In this document: positions 34,234 through 47,109 of the stretch, one piece after another
Numbering within the stretch: position 1 is the first letter of the stretch
How the letters are laid out: the number at the start of each line of letters is the position of its first letter
Source: Serilophus lunatus
Taxonomy: Eukaryota > Chordata > Aves > Passeriformes > Eurylaimidae
Assembly: GCA_013399895.1 (NCBI GenBank)
Contig: VXBA01001571.1
Location: 310,001 to 374,000, forward strand
DNA length: 64,000 nt
Direction of reading: 5' to 3'
The notes under the pieces: generated by a model
Told to the model about the DNA's origin: nothing
Seen by the model: the letters and a program-made list of their open reading frames with translations, nothing else
Database searches by the model: none
Made by a program: the position numbers and the translations under genes

Positions 34234-37200
34234 CTGTCTATAACATTGTCTATAAAACCATAATTTTAATTTTCTTCTTAATAGTCCTCAAACAGATAAT
34301 TTTTTCTCTTAAAATGGCTTCACAAAAACCTGCTTTCAGTCAATAACAGTCGAAGATGAACTCACTTCTCTCCTTATTTCTTCATATTTATGAATTAAAT
34401 TCAATGTCATAATTTTAAATAATTCTTGATAGAGTCTAATGTACTTGCAAATAATAAAGTGTATATTGGAAATAACCAGGAAAACAAGCACAGAAGATCT
34501 AACTGAGGATCATATTAGGAACTCAAAAAGGCAAATAAATAAAATACAGCATGTAGAATTTAAACAATATATCCTTGTACTTACAGACTACAAAGAACCA
34601 AATCTTTCTGGGTCTTTCACATTATCGCTTATTCCAGTCATTATATCTGTATAACCAAAAAACGTTAAGGATTCAGCACCTCATGGATGTCAAACTGACA
34701 GATTAAAATGAACAATAATAATTGCTTTCAATATTTACTTTGAATTGTCTTTCCTAATGTCTTGCCATTGAATCCTCTATTTTCTGTCCTTTTCAGATGA
34801 TTTATTCTCCTGTTCCAGCCCATGTGTCATCATGGAGAACTGCTGACTTGGTCTAAATGCGAGCAGCTTGTCAGAAACATCATCAAATCTGAGTTAAATA
34901 TAGGTGGTGAACCATAATAAATGTGCCACTTACATTGTACTGCACCCTTACCAGTTCCAAAAATTAAAGGAACTATTCACATTCTATATTTTTATTATGA
35001 ATTGAGGCTTAGCACATTATAAGTCTGCAGGATTTAGAAAACAAAATGTAAAGGGAGTAAAGTTACGGAAACATTTTAGAACTGCATTTGAGTTGTGGAA
35101 AAAATGAATATATAGTTTTAAAGTCAATAATACAGTCTAAAGAAAGGCAACCCTTCATTTCTCAGAAGGCAGCACTCTTACTTTGGGACAAGTAAGAGTA
35201 AGACAAGTAAGACTTTCTTTCCTACAATTTAAATACATTGCTGAAAGCATTATACTTCTGATGAGACATAAACCCTGATCGTTTTTGCAAGCACAGAAGT
35301 GTTAACTTTCATGTTCTGGACAAATTTCATTTGGACAACTACATTCCAACCAACTCCACCCATAATTTCCAATGTCTAAGAGTCACCAAACAAATGACTC
35401 TACACCTCAGCTCTCAGACCAGAACATGAAGAGCTAGAAGGTCACTGGGATGAACAGCACGATATTGGTAGACAGTTTTAAATGTCAGGAAAGCAATTTT
35501 GTGTAGGATATAAAACATAATGAAGAGCTAAGCCACACTTTTAAAATTGTGTTGAAAAGTACATGAGATCTTTGCTAACAGGCACAAGACATAGGTTGGG
35601 GACTGCATTCATTAACCCACAAAGCTGAGTTTTAGACAGTGGCACCTTTTATAGCCTGTATCTACCAACAAAAGCTACTTTCTTATTACATGTAGTTGCT
35701 CTCTATAATCTGGCCAAGGAAAGCCCTGTTTCATGTGCATAATCCCTGTTTTCAGACACCAGAAAGTGGAATAAGTGTAAGTCTTCAATACTCCTTACAA
35801 CAAAAGCACATGGAAAATACTACACCAGAGGGAAATAAGTAAACAAAATAAGTATTAAAAAAAAACTAATACAAAACTAATGACTGACCAAGTGCAAGAA
35901 TGAAAACATTACCTAAAACAGCCTTGAAAATGGGAAAAGTCAAAGCAACACATTGCTTAGAATTTATTAGGTAAGATAAAAAAATTTCAACAGATTGGCT
36001 TAATTTGTTAGAAGAGTTAAGACTACAATATCTTAGGTAAAATTTCACTCAGTAGGGAAGCTTAAGAAGGGACAGAAAGTGTTTTTTTCATATCACTTAT
36101 ATTTTTCATGTAAAAACTCTGTATGTTTAAATCAACTGCATGCATTAAGCACTGGAATGGAACAAGGGTGTTGTCACAGTTTAAAAAATGAGGCAAAACA
36201 ATGACTTTGGAATAAGGAAGGAAAAATACGAGAAGAAAAACAAAATAACAAAAATCTCTTTTTGAAATATAACAGGAAAGTTTAGCCCTTACACTACACT
36301 CAATAAACTGTATTTGATAAAGAAGTATAAAAGAAGTACTTCTGTCCTGGTGCAAAGAAGTATACCAAGGAAGTATACCAAGACAGTATTTTCTTTCTAG
36401 ATTTATTTACTTGAGATCACTTTCAAGACAACTCTTGCACTGCCATTGGTGATATAAAATATGCTACTAACATAAGCCATCACTTCTCTGAAAAACAGAT
36501 GTAACCACTGAAAGAGCACAAAACTACTTGACATCCAACTACACCCATCTAGCAAACCATAATCATTTTACCAGAAAAGCTTCTGAAGCCCTCCCTGAGG
36601 AGTTTATATACTTATCCCAGCACGGATTTATAGGTATATTGTACATTCTGAAATACTAAGGGTATATCATGTTTAACTTTTGTAATAAATTAAAACCTAA
36701 TACAGTAATCCAAAAGGTTGGTTTCCTCTAGAAGGAAGAGATCATCAGTCTTTTTTGTGACTAATATTCTATTATTGATGCATCTCAGACTTAGACTTTT
36801 GATTCCATTTGATATTCCATACATAAGAGCAAGCCTTTCAAGGACTTCCCTACTTTTCAACCATTGCTGGTAAATTCATTTCTCTTTAAACACAAGACCC
36901 ACCTTTTCCCTTAGTTAACTATATTTTCTGACTCATCTCATTAAACATTTCAGTAACATGTAAATAAACAACCAACCTGTTTTAATCCTGAGATACAAAA
37001 CTGCTTTGTAAAAGGAGCTAAAAGGAAAGACTATAAGCAAATTTTGAACGTATTTGTTAGCTCCCTCTTAACTCCTGTCACAAGTTATACTAAACGTTTG
37101 CAGCATGACAGTGAAATGATTTGCTCTGCAATACGGTATCTCCTCGTGAAAGCATTTTATATTTTTATTATAGACATTTTAAAAAGGCACATTAATGCTT

Positions 37201-38603
37201 TATTTGTTGTGAATGCAGTTCATTCATCTGAGACTCATAAAACACACCTATGCACCACTTAGGAAAGATGGATTTCCTAGTGCTTTCTCCTAGTCCTGCA
37301 AGGTCTGAGAGGTTATTTACAGAAAAGCAAAATTACTGTGTTTGAGGTGCTCACCTTATACCAAGAGAACGACTTCAAAATCAGACATTCAGCCTCACAG
37401 AACTTTGGACTTTGCAAAAACAGCTTTTTGCTTATCAGTGGCCTAAGATAAAGGCACAAGAGAATTGAAGAGCCCATTTTCTTCTGCTCAGATGCACATT
37501 AGTAGGGTCTTTCTGACCAATTCCCCCAGTCCTTCATGGCAAACTTCAAATCAACACTTAAACTTCAGGAAATGAAAACAATACCTGGAATATTATTAAT
37601 GCAACAATCAGTAAATACAGACTAATAACTAAGCAGGCTACTGAAAATATATCTAATTACCTTGTCCATCAAATTAATGTTCTCATGCTGTCATGCTATT
37701 TAAAAAGCACTTGTCTTCAAAGCAACACTTTGGTGAGCTTTTCCACAGCCAAGCCTCTGCTTTAGACCTGGTGTTTGCTTGACCTTTCCCATCTAGGAAA
37801 CCCTAAAATTTTGAAGTAAACTGAGTCCCAAACCTATTTAAGTTGGCTGAAGTGGGACATGGCACATGACACTGTAGAAATCACAGCCCACAGCAATAAT
37901 GCACAGGCCAAACCCAGGCAGTACCAAGGAACCTTGCACTGGTAGCAAAATGGTAATGTGTAGTCCCAAAAAAACAAAGTATCTCAGCAGAAAAGAAAGC
38001 AGGCTCAATGAATTGCCCAGAATATTAGTTTTGAAGCCTTACACCTGTCTCACATTCTCTGGAGAGATATCATATTATTATATATGACAAAGTCAATGTG
38101 TATCATAAATGATTAAGAGACATAATACACTATTGAGACAAAAACAGGATCTGGAAATTGGGGGTTTTATGCCTTTGTTAAGCAAGCTCATAGCCAATAA
38201 ACACTGCTTCCAAAAACTGTAGTGACTGTAATGCAATTTAATGTCTATATAATTCCCAATTAGTCCTCTCTCAAAAAAACTGCTAACACAAAGTGTCAAA
38301 GGGACAACAAAATTGAGAGAAAAACAAATTAAAATTACTTTAGAGCACCCACAGAAAAGAAGTTCCTTCACAGTTATGGCTTAGAGACAACTACTACATT
38401 ACAGAAAAGGACAGCAGTAAGCCACTGAGCCAAAACTAAGAATAATATATAAATACAAGGACTCAAAGTTCCAGTGAGAAAGCATATTTGGATGGCTAAA
38501 GCAAACAGGCTTTTGGCAGAGGGTCAACTGAAAGCTCCATCCCAATTGCACACAATTTAAGAGGTAAAAAGTCCAAGAAAGAAAAGCAGTAGCACATGTA
38601 TCC
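34234..38603. other. Intronic stretch without recognised genes
   Basis: AT-rich intron. The only structure is small local duplications (ACAAGTAAGA units at 35188-35215; AAGTATACCA units at 36358-36382). Open frames are short and unremarkable. Confidence 0.65.
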
Positions 38604-38756
38604 AGGGATTCCCCACCCCTGGAAGTGTTCAAGGCCACGCTGGATGGGACTTTTGAGCAACCTGGTCTAGTGGAAGGTGTCCCTGCCCATGTCAGGGGCT
38701 GGAATGAGATGATCTTGAAGGTCTCTTCCAAGCCAAACCACTCCATGATTCTGTAG
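38604..38756 (+). mobile_element. CR1 LINE, 3'-end fragment
   Basis: The typical end of the element is well preserved: CCCCACCCCTGGAAGTGTTC, AAGGCCACGCTGGATGGGAC, TCTAGTGGAAGGTGTCCCTG, then ATGATCTTGAAGGTCTCTTC and CACTCCATGATTCTG. About 150 bp, plus strand (antisense to TRAPPC9). Confidence 0.93.
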
Positions 38757-41639
38757 TTTCAGGACATACTACACACCTCAGCAGAGAAGGCTCCACTTGA
38801 GCACTTCATGAGGCACAAAAACCTATACTACAGATGTGCATTTAGATATTTTCAATTCAAAGACTGATCAATCAAAATTTTTGATTTTTCTATAGTATAG
38901 CTAGAATCTCCAGAGAGCTTCCATTTGTTAAATGTGTGAGTAATTTAAACACTTTTTGCTCTTTTATGATAATAACTATGTACCTGATTATTTCATCAAC
39001 CAGAAAAAAAAAATCTTATCAGAAATGCCAATTGTGAGGACAATATTATAGCTGAGTCCACTAATCTTAACTAAGTATGTTCTTAGAAGCAACAAGCTCT
39101 CACCATTTTGCATCTGGAAATCAAATGAAGGCTACACCCATATTACTGTGCATGCAATGCAAACATGGTGCTGTACAAGAAGAAGGTATCTGCTTTTCTA
39201 GGCTATCTTGTGTAACTATGTACAGGAACACCAGGAACTGACAAGCAGATCAGATGACCACTGAAGTTTGGGACAGTAACTTCAAACAATCCTAAAGACT
39301 TTACAGGACACCGTGTGCCTTGGTATAAACGCAGATTAAGTGAAAAATGTTTAATAACATGCAAAAGGGTCAACACTTACACTAAAACACATAGTTTACC
39401 CTTCAAATTCTGCAGAAATACTGATCTCATTAGCTACACCTGGAGAAGTTTGACATCACTAAAAGATGTATAATACTAAATCTTTTCTCCCTGCAACAAA
39501 ATATTGAAAAGGCAAAGCCATCACAGAAAAGGCAAGATTTTCCTTCATATGTTTTTAACTGCATCAAAAGTTTTCAAACTTAAGACTGTTTTATTCAATA
39601 TTCCATCCTCAGTAAACAAAAATATCCGGTTATAAAAACTTCTGCAACTTCCAAATTACTGATTTATAAAGGCACTTTTTGGTTCAGAGTGTATCAGTTA
39701 CTGTGTCTTCTAAAAATTTATAACAAATAGTAATTATGAGAAACTGGTTTTATTTGTAGTAAATCATTTAATATATCCTATGCAAGGCACGAGCTTAATA
39801 AAATAACTCATCTGGCAAACTGAATAACCAGCTCTATGTATATCACTCTGCCACCTAAAATTTAAAAAAAAAACTAAAAAAATCAGTCTTTTTTGAACTA
39901 AAATGTCTCCATAAATAGGACAACTTTTTATAAAAAACAATATAACTTATCCTCAATGCATTTTAAATCTTTCACAAGCAGTAAAAATATATTGCTTAAG
40001 TATATATACCATATATAAATGAAATAAACTCTGCACCTTCAGACACTTCAGGTATACACTGCTAACATGGTCTGGCTTAAAGTATCTGTAGTTGAAAATA
40101 TATATACAGGCAACCAATACATTCCTTTAGCCACCTTCATCTCTGCAAGGAATTGCTGTATGTAATTCAGCATTTCAATTAAACAATATCTAGGATCTTC
40201 ACAAGGGAAAAGAAAAGGAAACTGAGGGAATGTGCAGTCCAATTTCATAATCCTGTTTAGTTGTGAAGTTTTACAAGTTGTGATCAATTAATGCACTTGA
40301 ATCTGATCATGGAAGTTTAAAACACTGAGTGAGATGAAAGCTATGAATAATTAACCCACGTACTAAAGGCCAAACTACTTATTTAAGGGGCTCTGTGTTG
40401 AAGTGAGTTTCCATGATCAATACAATTATAGGTTATCTTGGTTCAAACGTTTGAACTGCCTTTCTTGCCCAGTACTGCGTATGTCAGTATTCCTGGTGAT
40501 TAACATCTGTCATACTTTTTCATGCAGTCTTCCACACATTTCCCACCTCTTGCAGTCAGGTGAAGCAACTTTAAAAAATGTAAAAGGAGAAAAAAAAAAC
40601 GTGTAGAGTTTTTTCTTTCCTCAAGCTCCAACTCCAAAGACATGCACCTATTTTCTCAATTCTCTTATTGCTTTGTGATCCATCTGCCATAAGGTACTTC
40701 AGTCTATAACAACCTACAGAAAAAAATAAAAGCCTTAAAATAAATTACAACTGCATGACAACCAAGAAAGTAACAGGATTCTGAACTCTACCACATATGA
40801 ACAAAGAGTTCACTCATACTTTCTCTAACTGTATGCTACGAGTGCTCACTGGCCTTTTTTCTTACCCTACCACTTAAAATCCTTTTTAAAGAAGTATCAC
40901 AATTACAGAAATTTTAACAACTCTACTGTTGCTAAAATCAGTTTGTCATAGTTTCACGAAATCGTTCATTGCACCCAACAGCTGACAGCAAAAAAGCACA
41001 CAATTATAAGATATTATTCAATTTATAACCAAAGCATTCTGACATTAGGGATTTGCCAAAGCAACCATACAGCTACAGAATGCCAGGAGCTGGTTTAAGG
41101 TTTTTTAATCTATGGAAGTTGTCTGCATCGGCTGCTTGTACAGACATAGTTTTTAGTTACAGCAATGGTTTTTTTTTAAATTCAGTCTTGTCTTCCCTCT
41201 GAAACAGCTTGGTGTGACTATAAGTGAAACACTCTCCACTCCAGGAAATTAATCTGGTTGTCCTCAACCAGACGTAGCAGAAGATCTTCATCTTGAAGCG
41301 GGTTTTTTTGGAATGACAGTGTTGCACATCTCTCCCAAAGCCCAGAAATGAACTAATGATTCAGATTTGGATTAAATTTCTAGTTATTTCCTATTTAAAG
41401 TGCTTTCTCCTAAACTTGTAAAACTCAAAGAATATTGACAGAAAACATCAAATAACAGCTATTAAGTCACCAAAAGTTCAACGTGCAGAGGACGGGAACA
41501 GTTTCCACTGGGACCGAAAAATCATGAAAAGGAAGAGCTGGCACAGAAAATAGAAAAAGCTTTCTATAGTTTTCTGCAAAGGCTAGAGATGATTAAATGC
41601 AAATTGTGGATCCTCCAACCCAAGATTTTCTTCCAGAGG
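38757..41639. other. Intronic stretch without recognised genes
   Basis: AT-rich intron with A and T tracts. No transposon or exon recognised; open frames at 40048-40287 and 40403-40606 look random. Confidence 0.65.
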
Positions 41640-41745
41640 GCCAAGGCATCACTTCTCCATAACCTGACCTTTGAGGCAGCGAGATGGAGACTGGATGTTC
41701 CCTCTAAGGCCCTCCCAGTTCCACCTTCTGTGATTTGTTTGCTAC
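41640..41745 (+). mobile_element. Old CR1 LINE 3' fragment (tentative)
   Basis: GAGACTGGATGTTCCCTCTA followed by AGGCCCTCCCAGTTCCACC and TTCTGTGATT resembles a strongly diverged CR1 tail. Upstream limits cannot be set by eye. Confidence 0.45.
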
Positions 41746-43089
41746 CTCCCATACAAGGAGGGACAGGAAAATTCATTAACTGCCGCTGGAGTATTTGCTT
41801 AAGCAATCAGTAATGAAACTGAGAATAAGCTAACTGAAATCCTAGTTCTTCTGGAAATCTGCTTTCTCTTTACTTGAAAGAGGAAGGTTTCATAAAAAGG
41901 TTCTGTTACAAGACCTTATCATAAAGCAGTGGTATTAACTGAAGCTACCTTATTTTAATGGCATATGCATAAAAGAACATCACATTCACTTCTTCTTAAC
42001 CAGGAATTTTAAAATAATTTAGGTTTTACTGACTTAGCTATCAGCTGCAAAAAAAAAAATCCATGTCTTCAGCAGCTACAGACTCTCAAAATGAGAAGAA
42101 AGACAACAGTCAGAGTGAAGTATAATGAGAAATGTGTTGTAGTAATGTGGCCTCACATCAGTAATCTGCTATTTGTGAGGAGATCTGCAATTTTTCAAGC
42201 TTTAACCTTTGAATATCTTACTATGTTGAACATTCATGAGCTCAAGGGAACATCAAGTACCAGGAAGCATCTCATTTATCTAAACTTTAAACAGAAAAAT
42301 CTAATGTGACTGATAACATTAACTACCAATTTCACAACTTTCACTAGGTGAATGACTAACACAACCAACATAACGAGCACACGTTTTTCTCATCAAATAT
42401 TACAAAAATAAAATTGTTTTATTCTTTAAAGGGTAGTGATCTAGCATTCTGAGTAGTCTGAAGATATAAATTCTTATTTAGAGCTGGTCACTGTCTTTTC
42501 TTACCTAGTAATTTACTGCCAAAACCTATTAGTGGAAAAATAATTAAAGAATTCTTAATAATGCTGCTATTAAATATATACAGATATAACTGATATTTGT
42601 CTAAGAGTTACTACAGAAAAAGTTCTTAAATATGACACAAAAGATATTACTCTTTATACAAAAGATAGTACAGCTTTTCAAATACAGCACATTAACCATA
42701 GCCCTGCTATCTTATTAATTCTTAGCCTGGAAAACTGCATTTCTACTATTTCTTGCAGCATTTAAGGTCAACTTTGATCCTGCTTTAAAGTTAGTCTTCA
42801 TGGTGCATTCATCTGTGCTTTCAGCTGTTTTGTGAATTGCAAAGTAATTAACCTTTATTCAATACATTTCTCATTCCCTGACAAGCGTGGCATTTCTCCC
42901 TCAAGCCTATCTTAAAAAAAAAAGTGCTACTCTTCTGTTACCAGTAATGTATGCAAACAAATCCAGCTAAATGTAGAGCAAAGCACACAAATGTAGGAAC
43001 AGTCAAGCAAAAAGTCATATCCTTTAGCTCCTCGTAATTTCCCTTATTAGTAAATAGGTCAGAAAATATCTTTCTTTACAGAAAATTCC
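41746..43089. other. Intronic stretch without recognised genes
   Basis: AT-rich intron that ends abruptly at the GC-rich block beginning near 43090. Nothing recognised. Confidence 0.65.
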
Positions 43090-44373
43090 AATCACTGCCA
43101 GGAGGCTCTTGGGACAAAGCCCCTTTGCACAGCCACAAAGATGCTTCAAGAGACAATGGCAGGCTGGGGAACCCAAATCCCAGCCTAATGGATTTGGCTG
43201 GGACTCCTGAGCCTGCCCCAGCCACTTGCCTGTGAACCACCAGCAGGACAAGGGCAAGGGCATCTTCACTGTGCCAACCAGGACTTTGTGACATGGAGCA
43301 CGTGCCCACCAGACCTTTGTGATCCAGGGTTCCATCATGCCCAGAGGCTATTGTGACACGGGTCTGTGGAGGCCGAAATCCATAAAGGGGCCACTCCCAG
43401 GAGAGCAGCTCCATCAGGTGCTCCCCTGGCTGCCCGTGGCAAGCGCTGGACAGAGCACCCTGAAAATGTCAAAGAAGCAGGGGGCAAACACCTGCTCCCA
43501 CCCCCATGAGGGGCTGCCACTGCTGCGCAAGCGCCGACAAGTGAGGGATGGGGCTGGAGGGAGAGGGTGAAGTGGGAAGAGACAGCCAGCCATGCCTGGC
43601 AGCTGGTGCTCCTCTGCGGAGGAGCTGGTGCAGGGATGGCCAAGGTGCAGCAATGCCCCAGAGGCAGCGGCAGCTCAGACCCCAGCTCAGCTGGGGTGTC
43701 ATGGCCAGGACCTTGGTGCCAGGGCTGGGATTCCCAGCATGAGGTGGACACTGTGCCAACACAGTCTCCTCCATCCTGCAGCGCCTCCTGCTTCCCACAG
43801 GTGCGCCACAGCCTGCCTTTGGCAACACCACAGCACACCTGGATAACCAGCTTGTCCCTCCATGAGAACAGGCTGCCACTGTTGCCAGCGATCTCAAAAA
43901 ACCATCAGAGCCTCTGCACACAGGACAGGCTGCAGGACTGGAAGTCACTGCCATGCAGTAGAGTCACACAGCCAGAAATTATGTCCACAGCAACCTGGCC
44001 GTCCCTCCAAGGCCTTCAAGCAACACCGGCAGTTCCACACTGGCTCACCCTTTAAACTCCAACAGCAGCCTCTGCAGATGTCAAGCTGCCCCCTCTGCCA
44101 GCAGCACCCTCTGGGTCTACTCCAAGAGGCAGAGCATGTGCCAAGGGCTCCACAGCCAGCAGCCACCAGGAATTCATGCTGCCTACTCAGTGCGGTACTA
44201 CAGCTGCTGGCAGGGCCTGAGAAACACCTTTCCCAGGGAGCAGAACTGCAGGGCTCTGGGAAGGGGCAAGGGCAAGGCAGGACCATTGTCTACCACCCTT
44301 GTGACCTGTGTGTGGCACACGACTCTGCACACGGACCCAGGACACTTGGAAGCACCTGCTGCTTACCACAATA
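43090..44373. other. GC-rich block of unknown origin
   Basis: About 1.3 kb of markedly GC-richer sequence with sharp left boundary. It is open in several frames on both strands for 110-170 codons, which mostly reflects the scarcity of stop codons in GC-rich DNA; the translated residues (rich in C, W, P, A, S) show no domain I know. It may be the upstream part of the broken frame at 44374-45040. No LTR ends, poly-A tail or target duplication were seen. Confidence 0.5.
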
Positions 44374-45040
44374 GAGGAGCTAAAGAATTGGCATGAAGAG
44401 GATGATGACAGAATTTAGAGAGACCTGTTTAGAGACATAATTTTGTGCCTGGCAGAAGAAAGTTTCACCAAGATCACCTGCATCCCCAATCTGTCAAGTC
44501 TCAGCCAGAAGCCAGTTGCAGGCCCCCAGGTGCTGTCCAGCACTCCCAGCTTGACCAAAGATTTGCCAGGGGAGACAGAAAACTACGCTGAGCTGCCTTG
44601 TTTACAGACCAGCAGTCTGTTTTGACAACCTATTGTACTGGGACCCTTTTCTAAAAGAGCTAGAGGAAGAATGGTAGGAGGACAAGGTCCCTGACACAAA
44701 GGCTGCAGGAGTGGGGGCCAGTGACGCACAAAATGCATCACTTCCCCTTTCAAAGAACAAGAGGCAGAGGCAGCAGCTTCTTCCCTGGCTGCAGATCCCT
44801 GGGATGAGGAGCATAGAGAGCCTGAGGAAACCTCAGGTTTCTCAGCTTCTCTGTCACCTGGAGGCTTCTATGAGAAGAGTCAATAAGAAACTCCTCTGTC
44901 ACTCTTGCCTGCACATGGCACACTGCTGTGCACAGGGATTGAGGATGCTTGGAAACATCCCGTGCATATCAAGACTAAGACCACCTTCATTGTTTCACCC
45001 TGCTCCTTTATCCAGATCCTACTGTTCTGTGCTTATATAG
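44374..45040 (+). pseudogene. Decayed reading frame of unknown family
   Basis: Two adjoining plus-strand frames read like protein. Frame A (44374-44625) begins EELKNWHEEDDDRI, has one stop (44416-44418), and continues RDLFRDIILCLAEESF and LTKDLPGETENYAELPCL. A one-base frame change near 44620 leads to frame B (to 45040): FDNLLYWDPFLKELEEEW, a stop (44675-44677), then DKVPDTKAAGVGASDA, KNKRQRQQLLPWLQIPGM and KPQVSQLLCHLEASMRRVNK. Charged, leucine-rich stretches and only three lesions in 670 bp argue for a once-coding sequence. AATAAA follows at 45101-45106 but no poly-A tract. I do not recognise the family; a lost retrogene, a gene-family relic or part of an unknown transposon are all possible. 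Confidence 0.35.
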
Positions 45041-45299
45041 TAGGTTAAGGATCAAGAACAATTTCCATGCCAAGCGTCTGATTTATTGATAAAAATTTAA
45101 AATAAAAATTGTTTGCACACCTTCTGACTTTTGACAATCCTTTTAATGATGAGCATTTACGAATCTTAGGTGCTTCCTAAGATTAGGGGTGGGACAGCTC
45201 AGCAAAACACTGGTGTGTGTAGCTCCTCACATGAACTTGCCTACAAAGGCCATGGTCACTACATTGGAGCAGATGAACTCCATCTGGTCATGAGTTTCA
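45041..45299. other. Unassigned, between decayed frame and CR1
   Basis: Includes AATAAA at 45101-45106 in an A-rich stretch. No transposon sequence recognised with certainty; the part from 45240 may be the eroded continuation of the minus-strand CR1 that follows. Confidence 0.4.
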
Positions 45300-45510
45300 A
45301 ACACCTTACAGACTGGCTATGACCAATAACTCTATTCTCTCTCCAGAGTGATTTTTGTCACTTCCAGAATAAACTTCTCCATAATTTTACCCGGCACAGA
45401 AGAGACCAACATGTCTGTCATAACAGGGTCTTCTTTCCTATCCTTCTTGCAAACAACCTTGACCAGCTTCCAGTGGCCTGGGAGCATCCCCAAACTCCCA
45501 AACAACAGGC
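45300..45510 (-). mobile_element. CR1 LINE, reverse-transcriptase fragment
   Basis: On the minus strand the frame reads GMLPGHWKLVKVVCKKDRK, then EDPVMTDMLVSSVPGKIMEK, matching the start of the CR1 ORF2 reverse-transcriptase domain (usual WKLANVVPIFKKG, KEDPGNYRPVSLTSVPGKIME). Stops follow at once, so this is a short dead piece. It is in opposite orientation to the CR1 1 kb to its right. Confidence 0.8.
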
Positions 45511-46465
45511 ACTGTTCATGTCAATGGTCATCTTAGTCAATTGGGTAAAGACAACATAAAGCTTGGAGGTCTTGGATAGAGATCTGTGCCCCACTGCAGA
45601 CTGCCAGGACAGGGTTATGGAGGTCCCCATGGTGACTGCCAGGGTTTTGTGTTGGGGCTCAGCACTGTGTGAAAATATCATCGGAACAGGGGTGGTCCTT
45701 GGCACTTCCCTCTGCTGAACTTCAGCAGGCCTCTGATGGCCTGGCCAAGTCCCTCCCAAGAGCTACTCTCCACCAACACCAACACCCTCGGAGCCCAACC
45801 ATGTGCCCAAGGAGGCACCCACCTCCCTGTCACAGAGGGAGGAGTGATCTCTCCAGTACAGAGCTGGCCACCACCTGAGCTGGTGAGTTGGCCCACTGCC
45901 AAACAGAAAGGACGGTTCTTGGCCCAAACTGCACTTTACCCTTCTCTGTTTGCCTACCAGTCACTCCTCTCTCTCCTCAGCAATGTTCAGGCAAATGGAC
46001 TTTCTACAAGGCAGGGAAAGCCATGGTTCCTGCCTTGAAGAGAGGATGGAAAAGCAACCTGAGTGCAGGGAACCCAGGCAACTCACTGCTGGCACTGAGA
46101 GAGCACACTCACAGGAGCTCCCAGCTCCTGATGGTCCTGCTTTGCGTGGGGCTGTGCATTGCTGTGCCTGCCCAGCCCCTGGTGTACAGCACTCCTTCTC
46201 CCACAGATATCTCAGCCCTCCTGTGTCCCTCAGCTCACCAGTGATGGAGCTGCTTCGTTAGCTCAAGACATCAGGCTCTGCGCTGAGTTTTCTCCTTCCA
46301 CAGTCTCAAGGGACAGGAAGAGGGGTGATCCTGGCTGCCAACAGTAGGAGGATCCCCAAGGGTGGCTGTTCACCCTGAAGATGCACAGTTCCCAGAGGGA
46401 ATGGCACAGGGAGACTCCAGTGCAGGCTCATCCTGCAGCAGAGCAAGGGATTGTGGTGACTGGGA
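45511..46465. other. GC-rich block, unassigned middle part
   Basis: Moderately GC-rich sequence between two CR1 pieces of opposite orientation. Open frames at 45418-45759 (minus), 45888-46244 (plus) and 45950-46261 (plus) have no recognisable domain. Part of it may be diverged CR1 ORF2. Confidence 0.4.
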
Positions 46466-47077
46466 GTCAGCACTGTGACCTTGTGGCCAAGGCCAATGGG
46501 ATCCTGGCGTGCATTAGGAAGAGCATTGCCAGCAGGTCAGGGAGGTGATCCTGCCCCTCCACTTGGCCTTGGTGAGGCACACCTGGAGTGCTGTGTCCAG
46601 TTCTGGGCTCCTCAGCACTAGAGAGACATGGAGCTTCTGGAGTGGGTCCAGAGAAGGACAACAAAATGTGATGAAGGGATTGGAGCGTCTCTCTTATAAG
46701 GAAAGGCTGAGAGAGTTGGGCCTGTTCAGCATCAAGAAGAAACGACTGAGAGGGGACCTCAGAGTCTGTCAGTGTCTGCAGGGAGAGGTCAGAGGATGAA
46801 CCAGGCTCTGCTTAGTGGTGCTGAGCAACAGGACAAGAGGCAATGGGCAGGAACGGATGCCCAGAATTTCCAGCTGAATATGAGGAAGACCTTCTTTACT
46901 GTGCAGTGACCAAGCACACAAACAGGTTGCCCACAGAGGGTGTAGAATATCTCCCTGGAGATATTCCAGAACCATCTGGACACAGTCTTCTGCAATGTTC
47001 TCTGCCTGAGAAGGGAGGTTGGACCAGATGATCCTCTGTGATCCCTTCCAACCTGACCCATTCTGTGACATTCTAAC
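46466..47077 (+). mobile_element. CR1 LINE, 3' part (about 610 bp)
   Basis: Sense CR1 from CTTGTGGCCAAGGCCAATGG, GGGATCCTGGCGTGCATTAG, through GGAAAGGCTGAGAGAGTTGG, ACAGGACAAGAGGCAATGGG and GGTTGGACCAGATGATCC to the end CATTCTGTGACATTCTAAC. The longest well-preserved CR1 in the window; frameshifted and 5' truncated. Confidence 0.94.
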
Positions 47078-47109
47078 ACAGACTGACTGACCCAGAAGTG
47101 GAAAAAGCT

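Noticed and set aside
43335..44286. Open frames of 110-170 codons on both strands of the GC-rich block
   Set aside because: Many frames are open at once, as expected from composition; residues are dominated by C, W, P, S and A without domains. Only the 44374-45040 stretch has a protein-like pattern.
45888..46261. Overlapping plus-strand open frames of 100-118 codons
   Set aside because: GC-rich patch between CR1 pieces; translations in two frames look equally unlike protein.
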